This document shows positions 8,867 through 16,509 of a DNA stretch of 64,000 nucleotides, piece by piece. The first letter of the stretch is position 1. Each line of letters opens with the position of its first letter. A model generated the notes under the pieces. It was not told the origin of the DNA and did not search any database. It saw only the letters and a program-made list of their open reading frames with translations. The position numbers and the translations under genes are program-made. This stretch comes from Elusimicrobiota bacterium (GTDB lineage: Bacteria > Elusimicrobiota > Elusimicrobia > UBA1565 > UBA9628), in NCBI GenBank assembly GCA_003452935.1, contig DMMY01000031.1, forward strand, positions 71,497 through 135,496, read 5' to 3'.

Positions 8867-8899
8867 AATGTCAAATGTCAAATATCAAGACCTGACCCC
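8867..8899 (+). repeat. Short tandem AATGTCA repeats followed by TCAAGACCTGACCCC
   Basis: Three 7-base units (AATGTCA, AATGTCA, AATATCA; 8867-8887) run into TCAAGACCTGACCCC (8885-8899) in the gap between dnaJ and rsmE. From memory, the reverse complement (GGGGTCAGGTCTTGA) resembles a dispersed intergenic repeat seen in many environmental bacteria, sometimes near IS200-like transposases. That link is a recollection and has not been checked. Confidence 0.4.
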
Positions 8900-8904
8900 G
8901 CATA

Positions 8905-9687
8905 ATGCCACAGTTTTTTTTGCCGCCGCAGGCGCTTACGGAGAAGACCTTCCGGCTGACCGGGCCCGAGGCTTATCACATCGTCAAGGTCTTGCGTTAC
9001 CAGGCCGGCCAGGCCTTGGTGCTTTTTGACGGCAAGGGCGGCCGGTTCGAGGGCGTCATCAAGGAGATCGGAAAAGACGGCTCGGTGACCGGGACCTTGA
9101 CCGGGACAATTCACGGCGGCGAGGCGAGAGAGCCGGTCGATATCCGGCTTTATCAGGGGCTGCTCAAGTCCAGCCACTGGGACTGGCTCTTGGAGAAGGG
9201 CACTGAGCTGGGAGTGGCGGCCATCGTCCCCGTGACCACTCCCCGCACGGTTGTTTTGCTCCATGAGGCGGAGCGTGCCAAGTCCAAGTCCGAGCGCTGG
9301 GCCCGCGTGGTCATGGCCGCGGCCAAGCAGTGCGATTTGGACCGGCTGCCCGAAGTGCGCCAGCCCGTGGAGTTTCGCGACGCTATCAAGGCTTGCTTCG
9401 CGGATGCTTCCAAATCAATGACCCTCCTGGCCTGGGAAGGGCTTTCCCCTGCCACGGCTGGGGAAACCCTGCGCCTGCATTTGCGCGAGGCGGACCAAGC
9501 CCGCGGCGCCGGTCCTCTTGGGGTCAACTTATTCATCGGGCCGGAGGGCGGGTTTAGCGAAGAGGAAGTGGAGTTGGCCGAGAGCCTGGGCGCCGTTGTT
9601 TTCGGCCTGGGACCCCGCACCATGCGCGCCGAAACCGCGGCTATCGCGGCCGTCTCCCTCATCCAATACGAGTTCGGCTGCCTTTGA
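8905..9687 (+). CDS. rsmE: 16S rRNA (uracil1498-N3)-methyltransferase RsmE
   Basis: RsmE methylates U1498 of 16S rRNA using S-adenosylmethionine. The 260-residue protein starts MPQFFLPPQ and has the PUA-like N-terminal segment (LTGPEAYHIVKVLRYQAGQALVLFDG). The SPOUT-class knotted methyltransferase domain contains EKGTELGVAAIVPV, LFIGPEGGFSEEEVELA and LGPRTMRAETAAIAA, all family motifs. It lies 77 bases after dnaJ. RsmE often neighbours dnaJ in bacteria, which supports the call. Confidence 0.95.
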   Translation: MPQFFLPPQALTEKTFRLTGPEAYHIVKVLRYQAGQALVLFDGKGGRFEGVIKEIGKDGSVTGTLTGTIHGGEAREPVDIRLYQGLLKSSHWDWLLEKGTELGVAAIVPVTTPRTVVLLHEAERAKSKSERWARVVMAAAKQCDLDRLPEVRQPVEFRDAIKACFADASKSMTLLAWEGLSPATAGETLRLHLREADQARGAGPLGVNLFIGPEGGFSEEEVELAESLGAVVFGLGPRTMRAETAAIAAVSLIQYEFGCL

Positions 9688-9946
9688 CGGACGAATCATC
9701 AGCCTGAAAGCGCGCGGCGCAGAAATTTCGCCGGGGCTTTTGCTTTTCTTGCTGGGTGCCTGATTGCGAATCCGATAGGACGGACGCTCCTTTGGCGTGT
9801 CGTGCCGATCGAGGGTCACCGAGGAGGAGAAGAGCACGCCCCATCGAGCAACAACGCTTGGAAGCAGAAACGCCATCTCCCTACATATCCTTGCCGGAGT
9901 CGTGTCAAAGTGATGCGCTTAGACGCATCGCCGACAACTGGTATAA

Positions 9947-10007
9947 ACCTGGCGGATAGGTAACACTCTGGACCTGGCGCATGGGTAACAGGTACGCATT
10001 GGTAACT
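9947..10007 (+). repeat. Three direct repeats resembling an insertion-sequence end
   Basis: ACCTGGCGGATAGGTAACA (9947-9965) and ACCTGGCGCATGGGTAACA (9972-9990) differ at two bases and are spaced 25 bases apart. A third, partial unit, GGTACGCATTGGTAAC, lies at 9991-10006. Multiple GGTAAC-containing direct repeats are typical of transposase-binding ends of some IS481-like elements, a recollection that has not been checked. No transposase gene lies nearby, so this would be a solitary or decayed end. Confidence 0.5.
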
Positions 10008-10064
10008 TCTATGCCAGTGTGAATATTATTTATTATAAAGTGCATGACTTATTTAATAAAATTA

Positions 10065-10096
10065 TTGCATTTTTGCGACAATACTGCTATATTGTC
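10065..10096 (+). promoter_or_regulatory. Probable promoter and operator of the AbiE-like module
   Basis: TTGCAT (10065-10070), a 17-base spacer and TATATT (10088-10093) form a moderate promoter. A perfect 6-base inverted repeat, GACAAT (10077-10082) and ATTGTC (10091-10096), straddles the -10 box. AbiEi-type antitoxins are known to bind inverted repeats in their own promoters, so autoregulation is a reasonable inference. Confidence 0.5.
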
Positions 10097-10112
10097 ATTG
10101 GCGGAGATTGCC

Positions 10113-10880
10113 ATGAAAAACTCTGAGAAGCTGAAGAATGCGATGCGGCCTGGGCGGGTATATCGGCGTCAAGATCTCGAAGGGCTGACGACGGCCGTGG
10201 ACCGCGACCTGAAAATTCTCATTGAGAGCGGCGAAGTGCGCAAACTTGCTTACGGACTCTATTGCCGGTCTAGGAAGAACGCCCTCGGCGCCGCGCCTCC
10301 GGATGACCGGGAACTTGTTCGGGCGTTCCTCAAGACAGACGATTTTTTGGTGACTTCCTATAACCACTTTTCCGACCTCGGGCTAGGCCTTGCTCAGGTG
10401 TACAATAACTGCCTGGTCTACAACCACAAGCGGTCGGGGGATATTGCTTTGGGCGGGAGGCGCTTCAGGTTCCGCCTTGTTCCTGCTTATCCGCATAAAC
10501 TGAGCCAGGAGTATCTTTTGGTGGACCTTCTCAATAACCTGATGAAGTTGCCCGAAAATGTCGATCGCGTCCTTCGGAATCTAAAGTCTCATCTGGATGA
10601 GTTTGACGAAGACGAATTGCGAGAGAATCTTGAGCGGTACGGCCGCCCGGCGGCAAAAGCCATTATAAAACGCGTCGCCCGCGAGCGGCGCGCGGGGATG
10701 CCGCTGCGGATCGTCGGCAAAGAGGACGACCGCGCCGATCTGCGATATTGGCTGGACAAGTCTCCCGCTGAACGGGTCGACGCGGTGGAGTTTTTGAGGG
10801 AGCAATACTACGCGCTCTCGGGCCGCAAGACTCTTCCTAGGCTGGCCCATGTCGTCGAGATGATGGAGCGCCCCTCGTGA
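10113..10880 (+). CDS. AbiEi-like antitoxin with an extra C-terminal partner domain
   Basis: This 255-residue protein (ATG at 10113, preceded by GGAG at 10103-10106) resembles DUF6088/AbiEi-type antitoxins. An N-terminal winged-helix-like segment (MRPGRVYRRQDLEGLTTAVD) and the family phrase VRKLAYGLYCRS are followed by a region dealing with FLVTSYNHFSDLGLG. The last 50 residues (DLRYWLDKSPAERVDAVEFLREQYY) look like a separate small protein that often precedes DUF6036-type nucleotidyltransferases, so this may be a fusion. An upstream ATG at 10044 is in frame, but it lies before the promoter and was rejected. The next gene overlaps its stop by 4 bases, as expected for an antitoxin-toxin pair. 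Confidence 0.75.
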   Translation: MKNSEKLKNAMRPGRVYRRQDLEGLTTAVDRDLKILIESGEVRKLAYGLYCRSRKNALGAAPPDDRELVRAFLKTDDFLVTSYNHFSDLGLGLAQVYNNCLVYNHKRSGDIALGGRRFRFRLVPAYPHKLSQEYLLVDLLNNLMKLPENVDRVLRNLKSHLDEFDEDELRENLERYGRPAAKAIIKRVARERRAGMPLRIVGKEDDRADLRYWLDKSPAERVDAVEFLREQYYALSGRKTLPRLAHVVEMMERPS

Positions 10881-11335
10881 AGATCCATCCCGACTTCTCG
10901 GATTTCATAGCGGCCCTCAACCGTCATCGCGTTGAGTTCGTGATCGTAGGCGCGTTCGACCTGGCTTTTTTGGGAAGTCCAAGATACACCGGCGACATGG
11001 ATGTTTGGATAAGGCCGACCGCCCCCAACGCCCGGGCCTTGCTCCGGGCCATCGAGGACTTCGGCCTCAAGTCTCTGGCGCTCGCGGAGCAGGATGTTCT
11101 TTCAGGCAAGATCATTCAAATGGGTTATCCTCCCGTGCGCATCGACCTGCTCACCCTCTTGGACGGGCTTACGGCCGATGAAATATGGGCCAGCCGTCAG
11201 AAGGGACCGTTGGGCGGCCATACCGTGAATTATATGGGCAGGGCCGCCTTCGTCAAGAACAAGCGGGCGGCGGGCCGGCAGAAGGACTTGGCCGACTTGG
11301 AGGCTCTAGGCGAGCCTCCGGAAGCCGCCGGTTAA
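10877..11335 (+). CDS. Nucleotidyltransferase-fold protein (DUF6036/AbiEii-like)
   Basis: The gene starts at a GTG overlapping the upstream stop (GTGA). The 152-residue protein opens MKIHPDFSDFIAALNRHRVEFVIVGAFDLAFLGSPRYTGDMDVWI, which has the layout of a nucleotidyltransferase active site: a VVGG-like loop (here IVGAF) and a D-x-D pair (DMDVWI). A later acidic residue may lie in RIDLLTLLDGL. Such proteins act as toxins that modify tRNA or nucleotides in AbiE/MenA-type systems, or as their inactive relatives. The first-loop GG is GA here, so activity is uncertain. The coupled antitoxin-like gene supports a toxin-antitoxin role. Confidence 0.75.
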   Translation: MKIHPDFSDFIAALNRHRVEFVIVGAFDLAFLGSPRYTGDMDVWIRPTAPNARALLRAIEDFGLKSLALAEQDVLSGKIIQMGYPPVRIDLLTLLDGLTADEIWASRQKGPLGGHTVNYMGRAAFVKNKRAAGRQKDLADLEALGEPPEAAG

Positions 11336-11352
11336 GCTTATAGTTTGCGCGC

Positions 11353-12618
11353 ATGAAATTTTGGTTTCGCGCCTTCGGCTGCCGCGTCAATCAATGCGAG
11401 ATCGAGGAATTGCGCGCGCGGCTGGCAGAGGCAGGCTGCGCTTTGGTTCAAGAACTCTCCGAAGCCGAGGTCTGCGTGGTCAATACCTGCACGGTCACGC
11501 GGGACGCGGACCGCGAGGCCTTTAAGTTTCTCCGCCGCCTCCGCCGAGATCATCCTAAAGCCCGGCTCGTGGTGACCGGCTGCCTGGCCACTCGCGATCC
11601 CGGCGCTTTGCGATCGGCGTTTCCTCATGCCCTGGTCGTGGATAACTCCGGAAAGGACGCTTTGCCTGAGGCTTTGGGACTGAGCCTGGACCCTGAGCCC
11701 CGGGCGGTCGCGCGCCGGAGGTCCCGGGCTTTTCTCAAGATCCAGGATGGGTGCGATTGGGGTTGTTCCTATTGCGTGGTTCCGCGGGTGCGGCCCAAGC
11801 TTTGGAGCTTGGCGCCGGAGAGGGCGGCGCGACGAGTTCGCCGATTGGTTGAAGAAGGCGTCCCGGAGATCGTGCTCTGCGGGATTCGTCTTGGGCGATA
11901 TTCCTGCGCCGACGCGGCGGGCAAAGAGCTGGATCTCGCGGGGCTCGTCGCTAGGCTTCTTGAATTGCCGGGGACATTCCGCCTGCGCCTTTCCTCGCTT
12001 GAGCTAGGCGAGGCCGGCGACCGCTTGGCCGGGCTCATCGCGGATTCGGGCGGCAGGGTTTGCCCCCATCTGCATCTGCCTTTGCAGTCGGGCAGCGACG
12101 CGGTGCTGCGGCGCATGAAGCGGCCTTATCTCGCGGCTGATTTCGCCCTGCGCGTCGAGGCCTTGAGCCGGCGCATCCCCGGCGTTGCCTTGTTCACGGA
12201 TATCATGACCGGATTCCCCGGGGAAAGCGAGGCTGAATTCCGTGAAGGCTTGAAATTTGTCGAGCGCATCGGTTTTCGCGGTTTGCACGTGTTTCGCTAT
12301 TCCGCCAGGCCCGGGACACCTGCCGCGGCCTGCGCCGAGCAGATCCCGCCGGCCGTGGCTCGCGAGCGGCTCGACATTTGCAAAGAGCTGGACCGGTCCT
12401 TGCGGCAAGCCCATTTGCGGGCGGCCGCGGGCCAGGAGCGCGTAGCCGTCCCTCTGGAAACCCGTTCCTCGGGGGTCACGGAGGATTTTCTCGCCGTGCG
12501 CCTGGACCCTCAACCCGGTCCGGGACTTTGGCGGGTCCGCGTGGGGGCAGGACATGCTCCAGCCCGAGTCCTGGGGCCTTGGCAGGAAGGCTTTTCCGAG
12601 AGAACGATCGTCGGCTGA
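11353..12618 (+). CDS. mtaB: tRNA (N6-threonylcarbamoyladenosine37-C2)-methylthiotransferase MtaB
   Basis: MtaB is a radical-SAM methylthiotransferase that converts t6A37 to ms2t6A37 in tRNAs. The 421-residue protein has the N-terminal cluster cysteines C10 (FGCRVNQ), C46 (NTCTV) and C77 (GCLA). The radical-SAM motif CDWGCSYC follows at 134-141, then LHLPLQSGSDAVLRRMKRPY and TDIMTGFPGESEAEF, both family segments. The C-terminal stretch of roughly 60 residues is TRAM-like. The GCRVNQ and Arg/Lys-rich linker favour MtaB over MiaB or RimO. The gene lies 17 bases after the nucleotidyltransferase gene and converges on the next gene. Confidence 0.9.
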   Translation: MKFWFRAFGCRVNQCEIEELRARLAEAGCALVQELSEAEVCVVNTCTVTRDADREAFKFLRRLRRDHPKARLVVTGCLATRDPGALRSAFPHALVVDNSGKDALPEALGLSLDPEPRAVARRRSRAFLKIQDGCDWGCSYCVVPRVRPKLWSLAPERAARRVRRLVEEGVPEIVLCGIRLGRYSCADAAGKELDLAGLVARLLELPGTFRLRLSSLELGEAGDRLAGLIADSGGRVCPHLHLPLQSGSDAVLRRMKRPYLAADFALRVEALSRRIPGVALFTDIMTGFPGESEAEFREGLKFVERIGFRGLHVFRYSARPGTPAAACAEQIPPAVARERLDICKELDRSLRQAHLRAAAGQERVAVPLETRSSGVTEDFLAVRLDPQPGPGLWRVRVGAGHAPARVLGPWQEGFSERTIVG

Positions 12619-12628
12619 AGGCTGCCAA

Positions 12629-13807
12629 CTACGGCCGGGATAACCTCAGGTTAACGGGAGCTGCGGGAGCGTCAGGCGGAAGGCCCGGACCGACGTAACT
12701 TGTGCTGATGACCACGTCATCGATATATATTGGATAAACGACATTATCCGTGTAGAGGTGCGAAAGCACGTAAGCGTTGTCGAAGAGTTCGACATAATTG
12801 AATCCCCTGCTTACGCTGCCGCCCGTCAGCACAAAGGGCATATCCGTCTTTGAAAATTTCTTGCGGCCATCCAGCCATGCCTCTTGGACGCCATCCGCGA
12901 CTCCCGGAGCGGAATTCATTTTCACATGGTATTCGTAGTGGTGCCATTGTCCATCGGAATGTATGAATCCGTCGACGCCGTCCGTGACGCCGTTATCCGG
13001 CCATTTATATGGGCCATTGTCTCTATCGTAGTCTGGATAGTACTCGGGCTTTTTTGTCCACAAATCATTCTTGTCAACATAAGATACCAGAATGCCGTTT
13101 GACTGATGCGACCTGTTTGCGTAATAGGCGAAGTAAGGTTTAGACGTAAGAAAATTAAACCAGTGGGGCAGCCATGAAGGGTGCAGCGGCCCGTTTGAGT
13201 GGTTGTCCGCGGCGCTGCTGGCGGTTAAAACCTCATTGAGCCTTGAGATAAATACCAGCTTTTGTTGCGCGCCGGCGACATTTTGCGAGCCTTCGGGTTG
13301 GGGCACGCCGGCGGAGCTGAACAAGGGATTATGCAGCCATGTCCAGGCTGAATCATACTTGAGCCACATGGCCACGTACATCTCATGATAGCCCGCGTCT
13401 CCTAAATGCATCGTCAAGGGACTTCCGCCAGTCCAGCCGACTCCGGCAGGAAAAGTAAACCCCACTTCCACGTTGTATGTCATCCCTCTGGTGCCGTTTC
13501 TGCCCTGTCCGGCGCCTATGGTAGCCATCGGACCCTGCGACGTGGAGATTTGTGTCGGAGCTGACCGGAACCAACTGCTGGGATGCATCCAGGATCCGTC
13601 GTTTTTCTTGGGCGGACCGTATTTCGGCCCTGTTGCCTTTTTGCTCCAGGTATTAGGAAAACCGAGGGTTCCGTCTCCCCTGGGCGCCGTCCAATCGGCG
13701 ACATCTTCGAAATCAGTGCTGAAAATGATCCCGGCGCTCGATGTTTGCGCGGACGTTGTTGCCAAGACGGCTAAAACAAGCAATGCATGCCTGGCTTGAG
13801 TCTTCAT
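12629..13807 (-). CDS. Exported lectin/glucanase-like protein
   Basis: I chose the ATG at 13805-13807 (GAGG eight bases upstream), which gives a 392-residue protein starting MKTQARHALLVLAVLATTSA, a clear signal peptide. The mature part begins IIFSTDFEDVADW. It contains LTMHLGDAGYHEMYVAMWLKYD, DGQWHHYEYHVKMNS, EAWLDGRKKFSKTDMPFVL and YIDDVVIST, a pattern typical of concanavalin-A-like jelly-roll domains in secreted polysaccharide-binding or polysaccharide-lyase proteins. The end (PAAPVNLRLSRP) looks like the start of a fibronectin-type linker that stops short. A longer in-frame start at 13957 overlaps the divergent HIT gene's upstream region and lacks support. The substrate is unknown. Confidence 0.8.
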   Translation of the reverse strand: MKTQARHALLVLAVLATTSAQTSSAGIIFSTDFEDVADWTAPRGDGTLGFPNTWSKKATGPKYGPPKKNDGSWMHPSSWFRSAPTQISTSQGPMATIGAGQGRNGTRGMTYNVEVGFTFPAGVGWTGGSPLTMHLGDAGYHEMYVAMWLKYDSAWTWLHNPLFSSAGVPQPEGSQNVAGAQQKLVFISRLNEVLTASSAADNHSNGPLHPSWLPHWFNFLTSKPYFAYYANRSHQSNGILVSYVDKNDLWTKKPEYYPDYDRDNGPYKWPDNGVTDGVDGFIHSDGQWHHYEYHVKMNSAPGVADGVQEAWLDGRKKFSKTDMPFVLTGGSVSRGFNYVELFDNAYVLSHLYTDNVVYPIYIDDVVISTSYVGPGLPPDAPAAPVNLRLSRP

Positions 13808-13991
13808 GATCGTACCTCGCATCCTTTTCGGCATTGTATAATATGATGATGGCCTCGGTCTAAAAGAGTCTTGGCGATTGTCTCGGCTGGGAGCATGCCG
13901 CCGGATCGAGCCGGATGGGTTTTCGCGACCGACGATAATATTGCGGGGAGGCTCCAATCAAGGCTATAATATACGGCTTAAATATTTGACC

Positions 13992-14333
13992 ATGGCTGAA
14001 TGCATTTTCTGCAAGATCGCCGCCAAACAGATTCCTGCGCAGATCGTTTACGAGGACGAGCAGTCCGTGGCGTTTCGAGACCTAAATCCCCAGGCTCCCA
14101 CGCACGTCCTCATCGTGCCCAAGAAGCACATCCCCAGCCTCGCCGCGGCGGGCGATGAGGACAAGGCCCTTTTGGGCCATCTTCAGAGGGTGGCTGCGAT
14201 CGTGGCCCGGAGGGGAGGCGTTGCCTCGGATTTCCGTCTCGTGGCCAACAACGGCCGCGGCGCCGGGCAGTCCGTGGACCATTTGCATTATCATCTCCTG
14301 GGCGGCAGAGCCATGCAATGGCCGCCCGGGTGA
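13992..14333 (+). CDS. HIT-family nucleotide hydrolase (HinT-like)
   Basis: The 113-residue protein starts MAECIFCKIAAKQIPAQIVYEDE at the ATG 13992, matching HinT-type proteins, which hydrolyse adenosine phosphoramidates in the cytoplasm. It has FRDLNPQAPTHVLIVPKKHIPSL and the histidine triad VDHLHYHLLGGR near the C-terminus. The extra 38 codons upstream to 13878 are out of character and were rejected. The gene lies 31 bases before rpsU and may share its transcript. Confidence 0.92.
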   Translation: MAECIFCKIAAKQIPAQIVYEDEQSVAFRDLNPQAPTHVLIVPKKHIPSLAAAGDEDKALLGHLQRVAAIVARRGGVASDFRLVANNGRGAGQSVDHLHYHLLGGRAMQWPPG

Positions 14334-14364
14334 AAGTCCAAGCAAAAGGTGGTGAGTCACTATA

Positions 14365-14565
14365 ATGGTTTTTGTCAAATTGCGTGAGGGCGAAAGCATC
14401 GAGGAGGCCCTGCGGCGTTTTAAGCGCGAGTGCGAGCGCAACGGCGTATTGAAGGAGATCAAGCGGCGCGAGCATTACACCTCCCCCAGCGTGAGGCGCA
14501 AGCTCAAGGCCGCGGAGGCGCGGCGCAAGATGCGTCGGGCAAAGCGGCGGCGCAGCGGTCCCTGA
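14365..14565 (+). CDS. rpsU: 30S ribosomal protein S21
   Basis: This 66-residue, strongly basic protein (EGESIEEALRRFKRECERNGVLKEIKRREHYTSPS, then a Lys/Arg tail) is ribosomal protein S21. An AAAGGTGGTGAG Shine-Dalgarno-like stretch lies about 10 bases before the ATG. With dnaG and rpoD downstream it reproduces the classical macromolecular-synthesis operon order (rpsU-dnaG-rpoD). The 138-base gap to dnaG holds a GC-rich inverted repeat (14594-14611), possibly a processing or attenuation site. Confidence 0.97.
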   Translation: MVFVKLREGESIEEALRRFKRECERNGVLKEIKRREHYTSPSVRRKLKAAEARRKMRRAKRRRSGP

Positions 14566-14703
14566 TCGGCGCTCTTCGCTTCATTCCTTAAAAGTTGGCG
14601 CGCGCGCCGACCTCATGAGGGGCTGGCGCTGCTTTTGGCCGTGGAAGAACTTCCGGACGGGCCGTTCCTTCCCCCGTTTCGGGAGTTTGGCTATGGGTGA
14701 TCA

Positions 14704-16449
14704 ATGTCTTTGATTCCGGACGACGTCTTGGAGAATATCAGGACCCGCGTGGATATCGTGGATCTGGTGCGGGAGTTCGTCCCGCAGCTGCAGCGCGCGG
14801 GTCGGAACTTCAAGGCGCGTTGCCCTTTTCACCAGGAACGCACGCCTTCCTTCATCGTCACGCCGGAGCGCCAGACCTTCCATTGCTTCGGCTGCGGGTC
14901 CGGCGGCGACGTTTTCGCCTTCGTGATGAAAATGGAATCGCTCAGCTTCACGGAGGCCGCCGAAAAACTGGCGGACCGGGCCGGGGTGAAGATCGTCAAG
15001 CGCGAGGAAGCCTTGGGGCCGGCGGACCAGGAGCGGCTCAAACTCAAGGAACTGCTCGAGCTGGCCGCGGCTTTTTATCATGAGACCCTGCTCAGATCGT
15101 CTGCCGCGGCCGGGGCCAGGAAATACTTGGCGCAGCGCAAGGTTTCGCCCGAGGCCATATCGGCTTTCCGGCTGGGCTATGCGCCCAAGGCCGGCAACGT
15201 CGCGGCCCGGGCCGCGCGCAAGGGATTCTCGCCGCAGCTCGTGGTCAAGGCGGGCCTGGCCAGCGACAGGGGGCAGGGCTCGCCTCGGGATTATTTCTTC
15301 GACCGCGTGCTTTATCCCATCCAGGACGCCAAGGGCGCGACCGTGGGCTTCGGCGCTCGGGCCCTGGGCGAGGCCATGCCCAAGTATCTCAACTCGCCGG
15401 AGTCGCCGGTCTTCTCCAAGGGAAGGGTCCTTTACGGCCTTTTCGCGGGATTGCCCGCCATCCGCAAGGAGCGCCGGGTCGTGCTCATGGAAGGCTATAT
15501 GGACGTGATGGCCGCGCATCAATACGGCCTCAAGGTCGCTTGCGCGCCTTTGGGCACGGCGCTGACTCTCGACCAGGTCGCCTTGGTCAAGCGCTACGCC
15601 TGCGAAGCCGTGGTCGTCTTCGACGCGGATCGCGCCGGCGAGAGCGCGGCGCTGCGCAGCGCGGAGCTGCTTCTGGCCTCCGGGCTGGGGGTGCGCATCG
15701 CCACGGTGCCGCAGGGCAAGGATCCCGATGAATTCCTGCATGGCCACGGGCTGGCGGCTTTTGAGAAATGCCTGGAAGGAGCCGTGGATATGGCGGAGTT
15801 CCAGACCGAACTGGCCCTGAAGCGGCGCTCCGGGCAACTGGGGCCGGCGGATAAGTCCGCCGTGGCCCGCGAGGTTCTGGAGACCATCGAGCGCTGCCCG
15901 GACGAGATCGTCAAGGGGGAATGGCTCCGGAGGCTGGCTCAAAGGCTGAGGGTCGGGGAAGAGTCCCTGCGCCTGCAGCTGGTCAAGCGTCCCGGCAAAG
16001 CGCGGCCGTCTCGTCCGGCCTCGGCCAGTTCGCCGTCGCGCGCGGCCAGCGGACTCGCCGCGGCTGACCAGGAGGTCCTGGCGCTGCTGATCAAGAAGCC
16101 TGCCCTGGCCGCCTCGGTTGGGGAGGAAGAGTTGTCGTCGCCCTGCGCGCGGCGCATCTGGAAAGCGCTGGGCTCGGTGGCCGGGGCCGAGGGGGCGTGG
16201 TCCGCGCGCCTTTTGGACGCCTTGGAGCCGGAGGATCGCCCCGCGGCTTCGCGGCTTTTGGTGGACGACCGGCCTTGCCCGGAGCCGGAGGCCACGCTGG
16301 CCCTCATCCTGGCGCGGCGCCGCTGCGAGCGCCGCATCAAGGAAATCGAGCCCCTGGTCCAGGCCATGGTGGGGCAGGACAATGATTTGACCAAGGAATA
16401 CCGCCGTCTTATGGCGGAACTTTACGGGAGCAAGAATTCAGGCACATGA
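14704..16449 (+). CDS. dnaG: DNA primase DnaG
   Basis: DnaG makes RNA primers at the replication fork. The 581-residue protein has the zinc-binding domain with C40-H43...C61-C64 (CPFH, HCFGC). The RNA-polymerase core has its TOPRIM elements EGYMDV near residue 262 and FDADRAGESAA near 305, followed by GKDPDEFL. The C-terminal DnaB-interacting domain is poorly conserved, as usual. GGTGAT lies just before the ATG. It is the middle gene of the rpsU-dnaG-rpoD cluster. Confidence 0.96.
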   Translation: MSLIPDDVLENIRTRVDIVDLVREFVPQLQRAGRNFKARCPFHQERTPSFIVTPERQTFHCFGCGSGGDVFAFVMKMESLSFTEAAEKLADRAGVKIVKREEALGPADQERLKLKELLELAAAFYHETLLRSSAAAGARKYLAQRKVSPEAISAFRLGYAPKAGNVAARAARKGFSPQLVVKAGLASDRGQGSPRDYFFDRVLYPIQDAKGATVGFGARALGEAMPKYLNSPESPVFSKGRVLYGLFAGLPAIRKERRVVLMEGYMDVMAAHQYGLKVACAPLGTALTLDQVALVKRYACEAVVVFDADRAGESAALRSAELLLASGLGVRIATVPQGKDPDEFLHGHGLAAFEKCLEGAVDMAEFQTELALKRRSGQLGPADKSAVAREVLETIERCPDEIVKGEWLRRLAQRLRVGEESLRLQLVKRPGKARPSRPASASSPSRAASGLAAADQEVLALLIKKPALAASVGEEELSSPCARRIWKALGSVAGAEGAWSARLLDALEPEDRPAASRLLVDDRPCPEPEATLALILARRRCERRIKEIEPLVQAMVGQDNDLTKEYRRLMAELYGSKNSGT

Positions 16450-16478
16450 CGCCGCGTTGCGCGTTGCGGCCGTCGGTG

Positions 16479-16503
16479 CCTGAGCGCTAACGCGCTCAGG
16501 GAG
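16479..16503 (+). promoter_or_regulatory. Stem-loop abutting the rpoD ribosome-binding site
   Basis: CCTGAGCG (16479-16486), a 6-base loop and CGCTCAGG (16493-16500) form a perfect 8-base-pair stem. Its 3' arm merges with the Shine-Dalgarno AGGGAG (16498-16503), seven bases before the rpoD ATG. Folding would partly hide the ribosome-binding site, so it could tune rpoD translation or mark an RNA processing site. The structure is visible; the role is inferred. Confidence 0.45.
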
Positions 16504-16509
16504 AACTTA

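Larger units (their letters stand above)
9688..10112. other. 425-base region without a convincing gene; accessory scar and promoter
   Basis: Small open frames exist here but none has a convincing start or protein. From 9947 to 10007 there are three copies of an insertion-sequence-like direct repeat, annotated separately. From about 10010 the sequence becomes unusually AT-rich for this genome and holds the promoter and a possible operator for the toxin-antitoxin module. The shift in composition suggests that the following two genes were acquired. Confidence 0.6.

Noticed and set aside
9756..9959. 67-residue open frame in the gap after rsmE
   Set aside because: No Shine-Dalgarno, no homology-like features, and it runs into the insertion-sequence-like repeats.
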